From an uncultured Lachnospiraceae bacterium (lineage in GTDB: Bacteria > Bacillota > Clostridia > Lachnospirales > Lachnospiraceae): a DNA stretch of 54,389 nucleotides. The stretch is taken from contig OMVA01000101.1 in NCBI GenBank assembly GCA_900314445.1, forward strand, positions 1-54,389. The letters are read 5' to 3'. Each line of letters opens with the position of its first letter. Within the stretch, counting starts at the first letter, position 1. Both the position numbers and the translations under genes were made by a program. Under the pieces are notes generated by a model. The model had not been told where the DNA came from. It did no database searches and saw nothing but the letters and a program-made list of their open reading frames with translations. Shown piece after piece: positions 1 to 8,439 of the stretch.

Positions 1-53
1 AATTCTCCTGCACCGTAAACCTTCGTTAAATTTTTAACTTCCAAAATTTCCAT
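1..53 (-). CDS. ABC transporter ATP-binding protein, N-terminal fragment cut by window edge
   Basis: The first 17 codons of a minus-strand gene run off the left edge. They read MEILEVKNLTKVYGAGE, the usual opening of FtsE/LolD/MacB-type export ATPases (the strand leading into Walker A, with the aromatic A-loop Tyr). A GAGGGGGG ribosome binding site lies 6-7 bases before the ATG. Only the N-terminus is visible, so the transported substrate cannot be told. A family with a LolD/MacB-like start is an inference from these few residues. Confidence 0.6.
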   Translation of the reverse strand, partial: MEILEVKNLTKVYGAGE

Positions 54-239
54 AATGTGCCCCCCTCGACTTTTGATATTTTAACATGAGTGCTATATTT
101 CCACTATGAATTTTCTGTGACAAAAAACAACATTTTTGCACATTTACATGCTAAAAGTTCTGTCTTTCCCAAGGCTTACAAATAAACTTTTCTTTCCTTA
201 CAGATTTGTAATTCTACAATTTGTGCAGCCTGCATGACC

Positions 240-262
240 AAAGTCGCGAGAATGCGACAACT
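240..262. repeat. Dispersed 23-bp repeat, copy 1
   Basis: This 23-bp stretch (core CGAGAATGCG) matches 46950-46972 at 20 of 23 positions in the same orientation. It lies downstream of the [FeFe] hydrogenase terminator. The copy contains a small dyad GTCGC/GCGAC. Confidence 0.45.
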
Positions 263-273
263 TATACACAAAT

Positions 274-308
274 AAAAAGGAGCTGTATGTCTTGGGACAC
301 ACAGCCCC
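274..308 (-). terminator. Rho-independent terminator of the [FeFe] hydrogenase gene
   Basis: On the minus strand a 13-bp stem (279-291 with 296-308, G·U pairs allowed) with a 4-base loop is followed by TTTTT at 278-274. It stands about 60 bases after the hydrogenase stop codon. Confidence 0.85.
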
Positions 309-324
309 TGTGGATTTTAAATAT

Positions 325-340
325 GCGCAGTTCATTTGCC
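325..340. repeat. GCAAATG dyad element (TGCGC variant)
   Basis: This is GCGCAGTTCATTTGCC, the variant of the dispersed dyad ending in TGCGC. The 19 bases 321-339 are identical to the reverse complement of 49416-49434, and 325-340 recurs at 30311-30326. Confidence 0.6.
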
Positions 341-365
341 TTTATAGGGCAGACAAAATTGCGAT

Positions 366-1844
366 TTATTCATGCATGCTTCCGTCGCGGTGCATTGAGA
401 ACTTATCCATTGGATAGTTCTTCAGGTTATCCAGAACCTTACGGCCATCTGCCTTTGCAAGGAGAGCATTACGAGCCTTCATGATTTCGATTTCTGTCTT
501 ATTCTTAGAAGGTCCGCCTACGCAACCACCTGGGCAGATCATGCCCTCCACGAAGTCTTCTGGAAGCTTACCAACCTTGAGCAGTGTCAGTGCCTTCTTA
601 CATTCAGCACCACCAGCTGCCTTGCAAAGTTTAAGAGCGGATGTATCTTCGCCACGCTCCTGCATAACTTCTACTACTGCAGCAGCTACGCCACCGCTTG
701 TAGCAAACTTCTTGCCCCAGATAGAAGACTCCTGATAGTCCTCTGCAATTGGAGTAAGTTCCCTGCCTGTAGCACGAAGGAGTACACGAAGTTCTCCGTA
801 TGTAATAACGTAATCTGCATTATCAGGAACTGACTTGTCCTGTGCCTCAGACTTCTTAGCAATACATGGTCCAATGAATACTGTCTTACAGCCTGGATGT
901 GTAGCCTTTAAGTATCTTGAAACTGCACACATTGGAGAAACAGTTGTAGACATATTGTTCTCGAACTGTTCTGGGAAGTGCTTACGAAGCATGTTGATGA
1001 AAGCTGGGCAGCAAGATGTTGTCATCTTCTTTCCTTCTGCATAAGCCTCTGACCATTCAGCAGCTTCATAGGCAGCTGTCATATCACCGCCAAGACCAAC
1101 TTCTACCATATCAGCAAAGCCCATATCCATGAGAGTTCTGCGGATGGTAGCCATAGTAACTTCTTCACCAAACTGACCTTCTGTTGCAGGTGCAGCCATA
1201 GCGATTACTTCTTCGCCCTTCTTAATTGCATTGATAATATCAACAAGGTATGTCTTTGAACCGATGGCACCGAATGGACAAGAATGGATACAATGACCAC
1301 AAGAAATACACTTACTTTCATCGATCTTACAGAAGCCATACTCATCAAATGAGACTGCATCTACTGGACACACTCTCTTACATGGACGTGTCAGGTGAAC
1401 GATAGCGCCGTAAGGACAAGCCTTAGAACACATACCACATTCCTTACATTTATTTGGATCAATTTTCATGTGTGTATCACCAGGAGAAATTGCGCCAAAC
1501 TTACAAGAGTTAAGACATGCCTTACCAAGACAGAAACGGCAGTTATCTGTTACTGTGTAAGACTGCATTGGACACTGATCACAAGCAGGTTCAATAACCT
1601 GTACAATATTATCTGTATCGTGCGCTGGATTTGGACACTGCGCCTTAGCCAGACGAATTCTCTGGCGTACGATTTCACGCTCCTTATATACACAGCAACG
1701 ATACTCAGGCTTTGGACCTGGACTTACCTTATAAACAATCTTCTCTTCGTTTTCAGGTGTCAATTCATCATTCCATGCAAGACGTGCAACTTCTTCCATG
1801 ATGTGATGTTTCAGGGATACGATACTCTCATCATTCTTTACCAT
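366..1844 (-). CDS. Monomeric [FeFe] hydrogenase, group B type
   Basis: Cytoplasmic ferredoxin-linked hydrogenase of 492 residues, evolving or oxidising H2. The H-cluster motifs are TSCCP at 276-280 (L1), PCIAKK from 326 (L2) and CPGGCVGG from 437 (L3). The second Cys of L1, in place of the Ser of classical TSCSP, and the SPMCAVSR segment at 303-310 mark group B rather than group A. In front lie several iron-sulphur motifs: CDQCP near 88, CRFCLGKAC near 102, CKECGMCSKACP near 133 and CISCGHCIHSCP near 179. The ATG follows a GGAGGA site. The gene is a single unit with its own promoter and terminator. HydE, HydF and HydG, needed to build the H-cluster, are not in this window. Group assignment rests on motif reading only; catalytic activity of group B members is little studied. 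Confidence 0.93.
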   Translation of the reverse strand: MVKNDESIVSLKHHIMEEVARLAWNDELTPENEEKIVYKVSPGPKPEYRCCVYKEREIVRQRIRLAKAQCPNPAHDTDNIVQVIEPACDQCPMQSYTVTDNCRFCLGKACLNSCKFGAISPGDTHMKIDPNKCKECGMCSKACPYGAIVHLTRPCKRVCPVDAVSFDEYGFCKIDESKCISCGHCIHSCPFGAIGSKTYLVDIINAIKKGEEVIAMAAPATEGQFGEEVTMATIRRTLMDMGFADMVEVGLGGDMTAAYEAAEWSEAYAEGKKMTTSCCPAFINMLRKHFPEQFENNMSTTVSPMCAVSRYLKATHPGCKTVFIGPCIAKKSEAQDKSVPDNADYVITYGELRVLLRATGRELTPIAEDYQESSIWGKKFATSGGVAAAVVEVMQERGEDTSALKLCKAAGGAECKKALTLLKVGKLPEDFVEGMICPGGCVGGPSKNKTEIEIMKARNALLAKADGRKVLDNLKNYPMDKFSMHRDGSMHE

Positions 1845-1900
1845 AAATTCCTCCTAAATGAAGCTTATCTGCTTCTCTAAACATTTGATAATGTTACTTT

Positions 1901-1918
1901 CAAACTACCCCTAGTTTG
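1901..1918 (-). promoter_or_regulatory. Leader hairpin of the [FeFe] hydrogenase mRNA
   Basis: A perfect 7-bp dyad (CAAACTA/TAGTTTG) with a 4-base loop lies in the predicted 5' leader. In the RNA the loop reads GGGG. It has no U-tract, so it is not a terminator; its role is unknown. Confidence 0.4.
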
Positions 1919-1952
1919 TATTACCAGGCAATCGAATTGTCTTGTATTTCTC

Positions 1953-1985
1953 CCCTATCTTAACATAGGGCAGATTTATGACCAA
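1953..1985 (-). promoter_or_regulatory. Promoter with overlapping palindrome, [FeFe] hydrogenase
   Basis: A sigma-A-like promoter is read on the minus strand: TTGGTC (1985-1980), 17 bases, TAAGAT (1962-1957). A palindrome CCCTAT-N6-ATAGGG (1953-1970) sits over the -10 box and would suit a repressor operator. It does not match the usual Rex consensus well; the regulator is unknown. Confidence 0.5.
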
Positions 1986-2109
1986 TAATAAATATTGGAA
2001 AAATATCAAAATTATTCAATCTCTCCACACTTAGCATTTTGGGTTCATGCACATACCTATTATATTGCAGGTAATCTTACTAAGAAGAATTCTGGCAATC
2101 TTCTTGAAA

Positions 2110-2140
2110 GTCTCCCTGGCAGAATTCCTGGCAGGAAGAC
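2110..2140 (-). terminator. Possible terminator after the SsuB-like ATPase gene
   Basis: Directly after the stop codon the minus strand has a 9-bp stem GTCTTCCTG/CAGGGAGAC (one G·U) with a 13-base loop, followed by TTTC. The U-tract is short, so termination may be partial. Confidence 0.4.
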
Positions 2141-2710
2141 TTAAAGATGAATCTCCAAATCCCAGGCAATCCCCTTTGCAGCATGCAGGGCAAATATTAC
2201 ACTGCGGCCCTTCTGTTCCTCTTTTATAAAGGCAAGAGCCTTTTCTTTGTTCTCGGCGTCCAGACCAGAAAATGGTTCGTCCATCAAGATCAGGTCGCTG
2301 TCTGCCAGCATGGCGCGAACAATCGCCACTCTTCTCTGCATACCGCCTGAGAAACTTTCTACAGGACTCTTTAAGAAATCCGCATCGGGAATCAGTTTAG
2401 CAAGAGCCTCTAAAATCTCCGCTTTTTTCCGAAGGGGACATACTGCCTTTACATTCTGATAAGCAGAAAATTCAGGCAGGAGCCGATTCTCCTGAAAGAC
2501 TGCCGATATGGTCTTCCCACCTTCAAAGATGATTTCTCCAGAGTCGCAGACCTCAAGCCCCATTAATAGGCGGAGCAAGGTGGTTTTTCCAATACCACTC
2601 TCTCCTGTTACCACAGCAAAAGAGCCAGCCGGGATCTCGGCAGAAATGTCTTTTAGAACTTCCTGTTCCGCATAGGCTTTATTCAGTTTTTTCAAAATGA
2701 GTTCTGCCAT
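2141..2710 (-). CDS. ABC importer ATP-binding protein (SsuB/TauB family)
   Basis: ATPase that would energise the permease encoded just upstream in the same operon. It shows Walker A GESGIGKTT near residues 37-45, the signature SFSGGMQRR near 115 and Walker B LILMDEP near 138. At about 189 residues it is shorter than the common ~250 and ends just after the H-loop His (ALHAAKG), so the usual C-terminal part is missing. No frameshift continuation is evident after the stop. An in-frame GTG two codons upstream overlaps the GAGGTG ribosome binding site, so the ATG is preferred. The nitrate/sulfonate/taurine family is recognisable; the substrate is not. Confidence 0.88.
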   Translation of the reverse strand: MAELILKKLNKAYAEQEVLKDISAEIPAGSFAVVTGESGIGKTTLLRLLMGLEVCDSGEIIFEGGKTISAVFQENRLLPEFSAYQNVKAVCPLRKKAEILEALAKLIPDADFLKSPVESFSGGMQRRVAIVRAMLADSDLILMDEPFSGLDAENKEKALAFIKEEQKGRSVIFALHAAKGIAWDLEIHL

Positions 2711-2726
2711 GTGCACCTCAGGCTCT

Positions 2727-3488
2727 CTACTTTTTACTAATAACTCCCATTTGCTTATAAATCAGTTTAATAATAAGGCGGATTCCCTTTTCCAGAAGCC
2801 AGGACAAAATCACAATGACAAAGGTCCATGCAATCAGGTCCCCTGTTTCCAGATTAATCTTGGCTCTATAAAGAGAATTACCCATGGTAAGTTTTGCCTG
2901 TCCAATCACCTCGGCGGCAACGCCAGACTTAATGCCCATACCCACAGCCAGAGAAAAACCACTGAGAAGTACTGCACGCAGTCCCGGCAAATATACTGTA
3001 CGTATTCTTGTGCCAATACGCATACGAAAAACTCTAGCCATTTCAATCAGGGACGGGTCCATGGTATCCAGGCCTGTCAGCACATTGATATAGAGAATTG
3101 GATACACCACCAGAAAGCTGATCAGCATAGCCACATTTTCACTACCAAACCAAATCAGCAGAATGATAACAAAGCTCGCCACTGGCACGGCTTTCATGGC
3201 TGTAATCAGGGGATGAAAGAGAATGCGGTGCCAATTCCATTTGTAGGAAATGGAAGCAGAAAGACTTCCTAAAAGAGCACCCACCAGAAGGCCAGCGCCA
3301 ATACGAAGCAGAGACTGCAGGATGGTCTGCCAGAAAGCTTTCTGAGGCAGGAGCCAGGCCAGACACTGCAGGGTCTCGATTGGGCCCACCATGAGAATAT
3401 TGTTGTTCATCCAGATAGATATTCCCTGCCACACCAGCAACCAAAAAAGGCAGACGATTATGATTTGAAAGATTTTTTTCTTCTTCAT
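2727..3488 (-). CDS. ABC importer permease (SsuC/TauC family)
   Basis: Inner-membrane permease of 253 residues with about six hydrophobic segments, starting near residues 5-25. The cytoplasmic coupling (EAA) loop is around ARVFRMRIGTRIRTVYLPG at residues 150-170, and GMGIKSGVAAEVIG follows, as is typical for BPD_transp_1 permeases of the nitrate/sulfonate class. It lies between the binding-protein gene and the ATPase gene, 16 bases before the ATPase start. The ligand is not inferable. Confidence 0.9.
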   Translation of the reverse strand: MKKKKIFQIIIVCLFWLLVWQGISIWMNNNILMVGPIETLQCLAWLLPQKAFWQTILQSLLRIGAGLLVGALLGSLSASISYKWNWHRILFHPLITAMKAVPVASFVIILLIWFGSENVAMLISFLVVYPILYINVLTGLDTMDPSLIEMARVFRMRIGTRIRTVYLPGLRAVLLSGFSLAVGMGIKSGVAAEVIGQAKLTMGNSLYRAKINLETGDLIAWTFVIVILSWLLEKGIRLIIKLIYKQMGVISKK

Positions 3489-3574
3489 ATTCGTCTGCCT
3501 TTCTAAATTCTTTTCTCAAATAAAATTTCTGCAATTTACAGATTGTTTCTTAACCACTTCATGATAACACGAAA

Positions 3575-3587
3575 CAATTCCATTTGC
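3575..3587. repeat. GCAAATG dyad element
   Basis: Reverse complement reads GCAAATGGAATTG. It pairs as an inverted repeat with the copy at 3618-3633 in the gap between the binding-protein and permease genes. Confidence 0.6.
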
Positions 3588-3617
3588 ACATGGCATCTAT
3601 TCAGGTTTAATCCCTAT

Positions 3618-3633
3618 GCCAAATGGACTTGGC
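3618..3633. repeat. GCAAATG dyad element, perfect GCCAA/TTGGC version
   Basis: GCCAAATGGACTTGGC is a perfect 5-bp dyad with a 6-base centre. The outer bases have changed on both arms compared with other copies (GCCAA/TTGGC for GGCAA/TTGCC), which suggests the symmetry itself is kept. Confidence 0.6.
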
Positions 3634-3648
3634 AGAATTTTTCATTCA

Positions 3649-4758
3649 TTACTGAGCATAGTAGAATGCATCATCTGGAAGAGAACCACCAACGGAAGAT
3701 GGATCTGCATCGTAAAGTACCTGAAGGTATGCTGACAGGTCAGCCTTCATTTCTTCGCCTGTGATGCAAACAATGTTGCACTGAGGAAGTGCCTTCTGCG
3801 CGATTGGAGCCTTTTCGATGATTCCATACTGCGCAATCAGCTTAGATGCTGCTTCTGCATCTCCATTTACGGCTTCAACGGAAGAAGCATGATCTGCAAG
3901 GAACTGATCAACAGCTTCCTTGTTTTCAGCAAGGAAATCGTTACGTACAACAGTAACACCTGTAAGAAGCTGGGAATCAGAAACCTTAGCCCATTCATCG
4001 GTAAGTGAGAATGCTGTATGAAGTGCGTCGTTCTTTCCTTCAGCAACGGTAACGAAAGGCTGAGGAAGAACTGCGATCTGTGTAGGATCTGTTGCAAGAG
4101 CTGCTGCTACTTCTGTAGCTTCTGACTTGAACTCAACTGTTGCATTTACACCGTTCTTTTCAAGAAGGTAATTCAGTACATACTCAGGAGATGCACCCTG
4201 ACCGGTTGAAAGAATTGTCTTTCCATCAAGGTCTGCTACAGACTTGATGGAGTCATCACCTGTTACACAGTAAAGTACACCTAATGTATTTACATCGATA
4301 ACAGATACGCCACCCTTTGTCTTATTCCAAAGAGTTGATGCAAGGTTGGCCGGAACCAGGGCAATATCAAGCTTGCCTGATGCGATACCAGAAACGATAT
4401 CTGTAGGCTGAGATGACATTGTAAATGTGTATGCTGCGTTAGCATCTTCTTCTGTCTGGCTCATAAGATCTACAAGACCCATTGTTGTAGGTCCCTTCAG
4501 AGCGCCAACACGAACTTCACCATTTCCTACTACAGTTGCTTCAACTGCATCTGTTGCAGAAGCGTCCAGTGTAGTTGCATCCGATGCTGTTGCGTCAGCA
4601 GTAGTTGCATCAGCTACTGTTGCATCGGCAGTAGTTGCTTCTGTTGCTGCCTCTGTTGTAATTTCACTTGTTTCTGTTCTTGCTGCACTACCACATCCTG
4701 TGAATGCTGCAGCGGCAAGTACCATTGACATTGCCAGTGCTAAAAACTTCTTTTTCAT
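3649..4758 (-). CDS. ABC importer substrate-binding lipoprotein (NMT1/SsuA-like)
   Basis: Extracellular binding lipoprotein of about 369 residues, first gene of the importer operon. The ATG chosen gives MKKK, a hydrophobic core and a lipobox ending at Cys22 (AAFTGC); GGAAAGGATG precedes it. Residues 24-76 are a low-complexity Thr/Ala/Asp/Ser linker made of DAT-like repeats. The periplasmic-binding fold begins near EVRVGALKGPTTMGL at about residue 81, a start seen in NMT1/THI5-like and related proteins. No TPP riboswitch was seen upstream, so thiamine-precursor uptake is not supported over sulfonate or other ligands. Confidence 0.9.
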   Translation of the reverse strand: MKKKFLALAMSMVLAAAAFTGCGSAARTETSEITTEAATEATTADATVADATTADATASDATTLDASATDAVEATVVGNGEVRVGALKGPTTMGLVDLMSQTEEDANAAYTFTMSSQPTDIVSGIASGKLDIALVPANLASTLWNKTKGGVSVIDVNTLGVLYCVTGDDSIKSVADLDGKTILSTGQGASPEYVLNYLLEKNGVNATVEFKSEATEVAAALATDPTQIAVLPQPFVTVAEGKNDALHTAFSLTDEWAKVSDSQLLTGVTVVRNDFLAENKEAVDQFLADHASSVEAVNGDAEAASKLIAQYGIIEKAPIAQKALPQCNIVCITGEEMKADLSAYLQVLYDADPSSVGGSLPDDAFYYAQ

Positions 4759-4883
4759 AAATCTACATCCTTTCCACATAACCATTTGCTATCGGACTTA
4801 GTATACTCGCTTTGGTTAACAATGCTTGTAACATATATCACTAAAGCGCCTTTATACAACCACTTCGACAGCCAGACGATTTT

Positions 4884-4922
4884 AACAAAAAAAGACCGCA
4901 AATGCAATTTGCATATGCGGTC
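4884..4922 (-). terminator. Rho-independent terminator ending the liv/kinase unit
   Basis: The minus strand has a long stem GACCGCATATGCAA folding on its partner within 4894-4922, followed by TTTTTTTGTT. It follows the kinase-like gene and precedes the binding-protein operon. Confidence 0.88.
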
Positions 4923-4999
4923 CTGTGTATTAATGTAAATTCAAGGATTCCTGGCGACTAATTCCTATACCGTGTCGCCCCATACTCTATAAACCTTGA

Positions 5000-5629
5000 C
5001 TAGAACTCCAGTCCGTCAAAGCGAATCTTCATATAGCCCTTGATAATTTCTAAACACTTCTCAAAGCCCAGTTTGGAAGAATCTAAGGCCAGATCATAAT
5101 TGTGGGCATCATCCCACTTTTTACCAGTGAAATAGTAATTATAATCTGCACGGCGCTTATTCTCTTTCTCCACGTACTTCTCCAGATCCTTTGGTGAAAG
5201 GCTCATGCGAAGCGTTGCCTGCTCCATGAGATAATCATGTGGCGCATGAACAAAGACACGCACAACATTTGGACGATCCTGCAGAACAAATCCAGCACCA
5301 TGGCCCACCAGAACACAAGGTTCCCGATCACAAAGATTGTGAAGAGTCTGTGCCTGAAGAGCAAAAAGATTCTCAGGTGAGGTAAAGTCCTTGTCATTTG
5401 AATCCAGCACCTTACCCGTGTAAACATTGGGGCCGCCTAACAGTTTCGCCTTAAATGACTCATGCCCCTTCACAAAGAGAGCCTCAGCCACACCGGATTC
5501 CTCAGATGCCAGCTTATCAATTTCCTTATCATAATAATGAATGCCCAGTTCCTTACTCAGCATTTCTCCGATGGTCCGTCCACCAGAACCATATTCACGA
5601 TTAATCGCAATTGTAATTTTTTGATTCAT
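5000..5629 (-). CDS. Cytidylate kinase-like family protein
   Basis: Predicted P-loop kinase of 209 residues. The N-terminus ITIAINREYGSGGRTIGEML carries the modified P-loop (REYGSGGR) of the cytidylate-kinase-like family common in clostridia. This is distinct from housekeeping Cmk, and the physiological substrate is not established. VLVGHGAGFVLQDRPNVVRVFVHAP in the middle and the Arg-containing lid region (RRADYNYYF) fit the fold. It follows livF by 117 bases and precedes a strong terminator, so it may be co-transcribed with livHMGF. Confidence 0.85.
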   Translation of the reverse strand: MNQKITIAINREYGSGGRTIGEMLSKELGIHYYDKEIDKLASEESGVAEALFVKGHESFKAKLLGGPNVYTGKVLDSNDKDFTSPENLFALQAQTLHNLCDREPCVLVGHGAGFVLQDRPNVVRVFVHAPHDYLMEQATLRMSLSPKDLEKYVEKENKRRADYNYYFTGKKWDDAHNYDLALDSSKLGFEKCLEIIKGYMKIRFDGLEF

Positions 5630-5661
5630 ACCTGTACCCCTCGACTTTCCCCAATTTTCCC

Positions 5662-5720
5662 GGCAAATGAGATGCGCTTAGCTTTCTTCTAAAATAAGAA
5701 TTTACGTAAGGTTCATTTGC
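5662..5720. repeat. Pair of inverted GCAAATG elements
   Basis: GGCAAATGAGATGCGC (from 5662) and GTTCATTTGC (5711-5720) face each other in the livF-kinase gap. Together they could fold GCAAATGA...CTTA on TAAG..TCATTTGC. Confidence 0.5.
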
Positions 5721-5745
5721 ATGGATTGATAGATTCATTATAACA

Positions 5746-6561
5746 CTATTCGCCAAGGTAAGCCTTACGAATTGCTTCATCATTCATCAGATCTTTACCT
5801 GCACCGGTCTTTGTAATCTTACCTGTTTCCAGAACGTAGGCACGGTCTGCGATGGACAGAGCCTTCTTGGCATTCTGTTCTACCAGGAGAACCGTTGTAC
5901 CACGCTTCGAAACCTTCTCGATGATGTTGAAAATCTCATTTACAAAGATTGGTGACAGACCCATGGAAGGTTCATCCATGAGAATAATCTCTGGCTTTGA
6001 CATAAGAGCACGGCCCATTGCAAGCATCTGCTGCTCACCACCAGAAAGGGTACCAGCAAACTGCTTTTCTCTTTCCTTCAGTCTTGGGAAATGCTCATAG
6101 ATTTCATCTAATGTTTTCTGCTTTTCTGTTGCGTCGATTCTTGTATAGGCGCCCAGCATCAGGTTCTGCAGTACAGTCATATCCGGGAATACACGACGTC
6201 CCTCTGGAACGTGAGCCATGCCCATCTTTACGATCTTGTGGGCAGGAACATTTGTAATGTCCTTTCCCCCTAAGGTAACCGTACCTGTCTTTTTTTCTAC
6301 CAGGCCTGTCACTGTGTGAAGAATTGTAGTCTTACCAGCACCGTTGGCACCAATCAGAGCAACAACCTCACCACGTTTAACTTCAAAACTAATTCCCTTT
6401 AAGGCAGGAATAACGCCATAGTTAACATATAAGTCATCTACTGACAGCAGGACTTCATCTGTTTTAACGCCTTCTGGTCTGTCAGCTTCCGTTTTTGTAG
6501 CTACTTCCTTAGTAGCTTCCGCCTGTGCTGCTTCAGCAGCTGTCTTCTTCTCTTCTGACAC
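5746..6561 (-). CDS. livF: Branched-chain amino acid ABC transporter ATPase LivF
   Basis: Second ATPase of the leucine/isoleucine/valine importer. Walker A GANGAGKTT is near residue 73, the signature TLSGGEQQ near 168 and Walker B EIILMDEPSMGL near 190. An unusual N-terminal extension of about 38 residues, rich in Ala, Glu, Thr and Lys, precedes the domain at LLSVDDLYVNYG. The start is GTG, supported by GGAGGAAGAG 7-8 bases upstream, so the extension appears genuine. It is the last gene of livH-livM-livG-livF. Confidence 0.93.
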   Translation of the reverse strand: MSEEKKTAAEAAQAEATKEVATKTEADRPEGVKTDEVLLSVDDLYVNYGVIPALKGISFEVKRGEVVALIGANGAGKTTILHTVTGLVEKKTGTVTLGGKDITNVPAHKIVKMGMAHVPEGRRVFPDMTVLQNLMLGAYTRIDATEKQKTLDEIYEHFPRLKEREKQFAGTLSGGEQQMLAMGRALMSKPEIILMDEPSMGLSPIFVNEIFNIIEKVSKRGTTVLLVEQNAKKALSIADRAYVLETGKITKTGAGKDLMNDEAIRKAYLGE

Positions 6562-6573
6562 TGGCTCTTCCTC

Positions 6574-7332
6574 CTATTCTCCAAGATATGCTTTGACAAC
6601 TTCTGGATCTGAAAGTACTTCTGAAGTTGTGCCCTGTTTAAGAACACGGCCAAAGTTCAGTACAGTCAGTTTTTCACAAATACCAGATACGAGCTTCATA
6701 TCATGCTCAATCAGAAGAATTGTGATACCAAAGTTTTCACGAATATATGCGATGTTTTCCATCAGCTCAGCTGTTTCATTCGGGTTCATACCAGCAGCTG
6801 GTTCATCCAAAAGAAGGAGCTTAGGATTTGTTGCCATAGCACGTGCAATCTCCAGCTTTCTCTGCTTACCATAAGGCAAATTAGATGACAGAGTATCTGC
6901 TTCCTGATCCAGGTCAAATACCTTCAGGAGTTCCATTGCCTTCTCATTCATTTCCTTTTCCTTCTTAAAATAAGAAGGAAGTCTAAGAATACCTGCAGCT
7001 GTGGAATATTTGTATTGATTATGTAAACCGATTTTTACATTATCCAAAACAGACTGATCCTTGAAAAGACGAATATTCTGGAATGTACGTGCAATACCAG
7101 CCTTATTGATTTCAATAGGGCTCTTACCAGTAATATCCTCATTCATCAGCTTAATAATACCAGTAGTTGGTTTGTATTCACCTGTGAGAAGGTTGAATAC
7201 TGTTGTTTTACCAGCGCCGTTAGGACCAATCAGTCCGTAAAGTTCGCCCTTCTTGATTTGAAGATTCAGATCATCTACAGCACGAAGGCCGCCGAACTGA
7301 ATGGAAAGATTTGAAATTTCCAGGAGTGCCAT
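6574..7332 (-). CDS. livG: Branched-chain amino acid ABC transporter ATPase LivG
   Basis: First ATPase of the Liv importer, 252 residues. Walker A GPNGAGKTT is near 35-43. The Liv-type insert NKAGIARTFQNIRLF follows, and Walker B is LLLLDEPAAGMNP near 163. It begins 1 base after the livM stop (TAGTATG arrangement) with AGGAGG upstream, so translation is likely coupled. Confidence 0.95.
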   Translation of the reverse strand: MALLEISNLSIQFGGLRAVDDLNLQIKKGELYGLIGPNGAGKTTVFNLLTGEYKPTTGIIKLMNEDITGKSPIEINKAGIARTFQNIRLFKDQSVLDNVKIGLHNQYKYSTAAGILRLPSYFKKEKEMNEKAMELLKVFDLDQEADTLSSNLPYGKQRKLEIARAMATNPKLLLLDEPAAGMNPNETAELMENIAYIRENFGITILLIEHDMKLVSGICEKLTVLNFGRVLKQGTTSEVLSDPEVVKAYLGE

Positions 7333-7333
7333 A

Positions 7334-8422
7334 CTATGCTACCTCCTTTTCTTTTTTCTTAAATGGATTGTGTGCTTCCATGAAAGCTTTACACTTAGGG
7401 TTCCAATTAATGATCATCATAACAATCATAACGATTGCGTAAATGAGCATTCTGTAATCTCCGATGAAACGAAGAACTTCTGGAATCAGAGTTAAGATGA
7501 TTGCGGCAATAATAGAACCTCTTGTAGAACCAATACCACCAAGTACAACGAATACAAGGAAGAGAATGGACATGTTATATCCAAATCTTGCAGGTGTTGC
7601 AATCAGGGATGCCAGATTGTGTGCATAGAGTGCTCCAGCAAAGCCAGCAAGTACTGCTGAGATTGTGAAAGCCATCATCTTATATTTTGTAATATTGATA
7701 CCTACAGATTCTGCTGCAATACGATTATCTCGAATTGACATTACCGCACGACCAGTACGTGAGTTAACCAGGTTCAGTACAATGATTACAGCAAGTAAAA
7801 GAATAATAAATCCTGAAAGGAAAGTTGCGTCATTTGGTGTACCTGTAACACCCTGTGGTCCATTGATGATCATGACACCATCCTTGGACATGCCAAGGGC
7901 AGCCTGATTCTTCATGGAGAAACGAAGCTTGCCATTATCAATACCAACATAAAGTACATTCATGATGTTCTTAATGATTTCACCAAAGGCAAGAGTAACA
8001 ATTGCCAGATAGTCACCATTGAGGCGAAGTACCGGGATACCAATGAGGAAACCAAAGATACCAGCCACAAGACCACCAATTAAAATAGCAAGAATAAATC
8101 TAAGACCTGGATTCATGCTTGTTGTTTCCATCCACTTAGAGAAGAAAGCTGCTGAGAAAGCACCCAGGCACATGAAACCAGCATGTCCTAAAGAAAGCTC
8201 ACCCAGAATACCAACAACAAGGTTCAGAGATACAGCCATGGTTACATAAACACAAAGTGGAACCAGAAGTCCTGCCATATGGCTATTTACAAGTCCCAGG
8301 GATGCAAGGATCTGTACGATTACAAAGAGAGCAACCACCATACCAATAGTTCCCAGACTACTTTTTGTCTGCTTGGTCAGGAAAGCAGATTTTGTTTTTA
8401 CATTTTTAGCTTGTTCAGACAT
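7334..8422 (-). CDS. livM: Branched-chain amino acid ABC transporter permease LivM
   Basis: Membrane permease of 362 residues with about ten hydrophobic segments starting near residue 24. It carries the LivM landmarks GELSLGHAGFMCLGAF, RLNGDYLAIVTLAFGEI and MSIRDNRIAAESVGIN (the cytoplasmic coupling loop). The first 20 residues are polar and lysine-rich. It works with LivH to form the translocation path. Confidence 0.95.
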   Translation of the reverse strand: MSEQAKNVKTKSAFLTKQTKSSLGTIGMVVALFVIVQILASLGLVNSHMAGLLVPLCVYVTMAVSLNLVVGILGELSLGHAGFMCLGAFSAAFFSKWMETTSMNPGLRFILAILIGGLVAGIFGFLIGIPVLRLNGDYLAIVTLAFGEIIKNIMNVLYVGIDNGKLRFSMKNQAALGMSKDGVMIINGPQGVTGTPNDATFLSGFIILLLAVIIVLNLVNSRTGRAVMSIRDNRIAAESVGINITKYKMMAFTISAVLAGFAGALYAHNLASLIATPARFGYNMSILFLVFVVLGGIGSTRGSIIAAIILTLIPEVLRFIGDYRMLIYAIVMIVMMIINWNPKCKAFMEAHNPFKKKEKEVA

Positions 8423-8439
8423 AATCTATTTCCTCCCCT

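Noticed and set aside
1901..1918. TPP riboswitch suggested by CTAGGGG in the [FeFe] hydrogenase leader
   Set aside because: The CTGAGA and later pairing segments of the TPP aptamer are missing; only a simple hairpin is present.
2141..2710. Frameshifted or truncated ATPase gene
   Set aside because: It is short, but no downstream frame continues the family sequence, and a possible terminator follows the stop codon directly.
5000..5629. Housekeeping cytidylate kinase (cmk)
   Set aside because: The P-loop REYGSGGR and overall sequence belong to the separate cytidylate-kinase-like family, so no cmk symbol was given.
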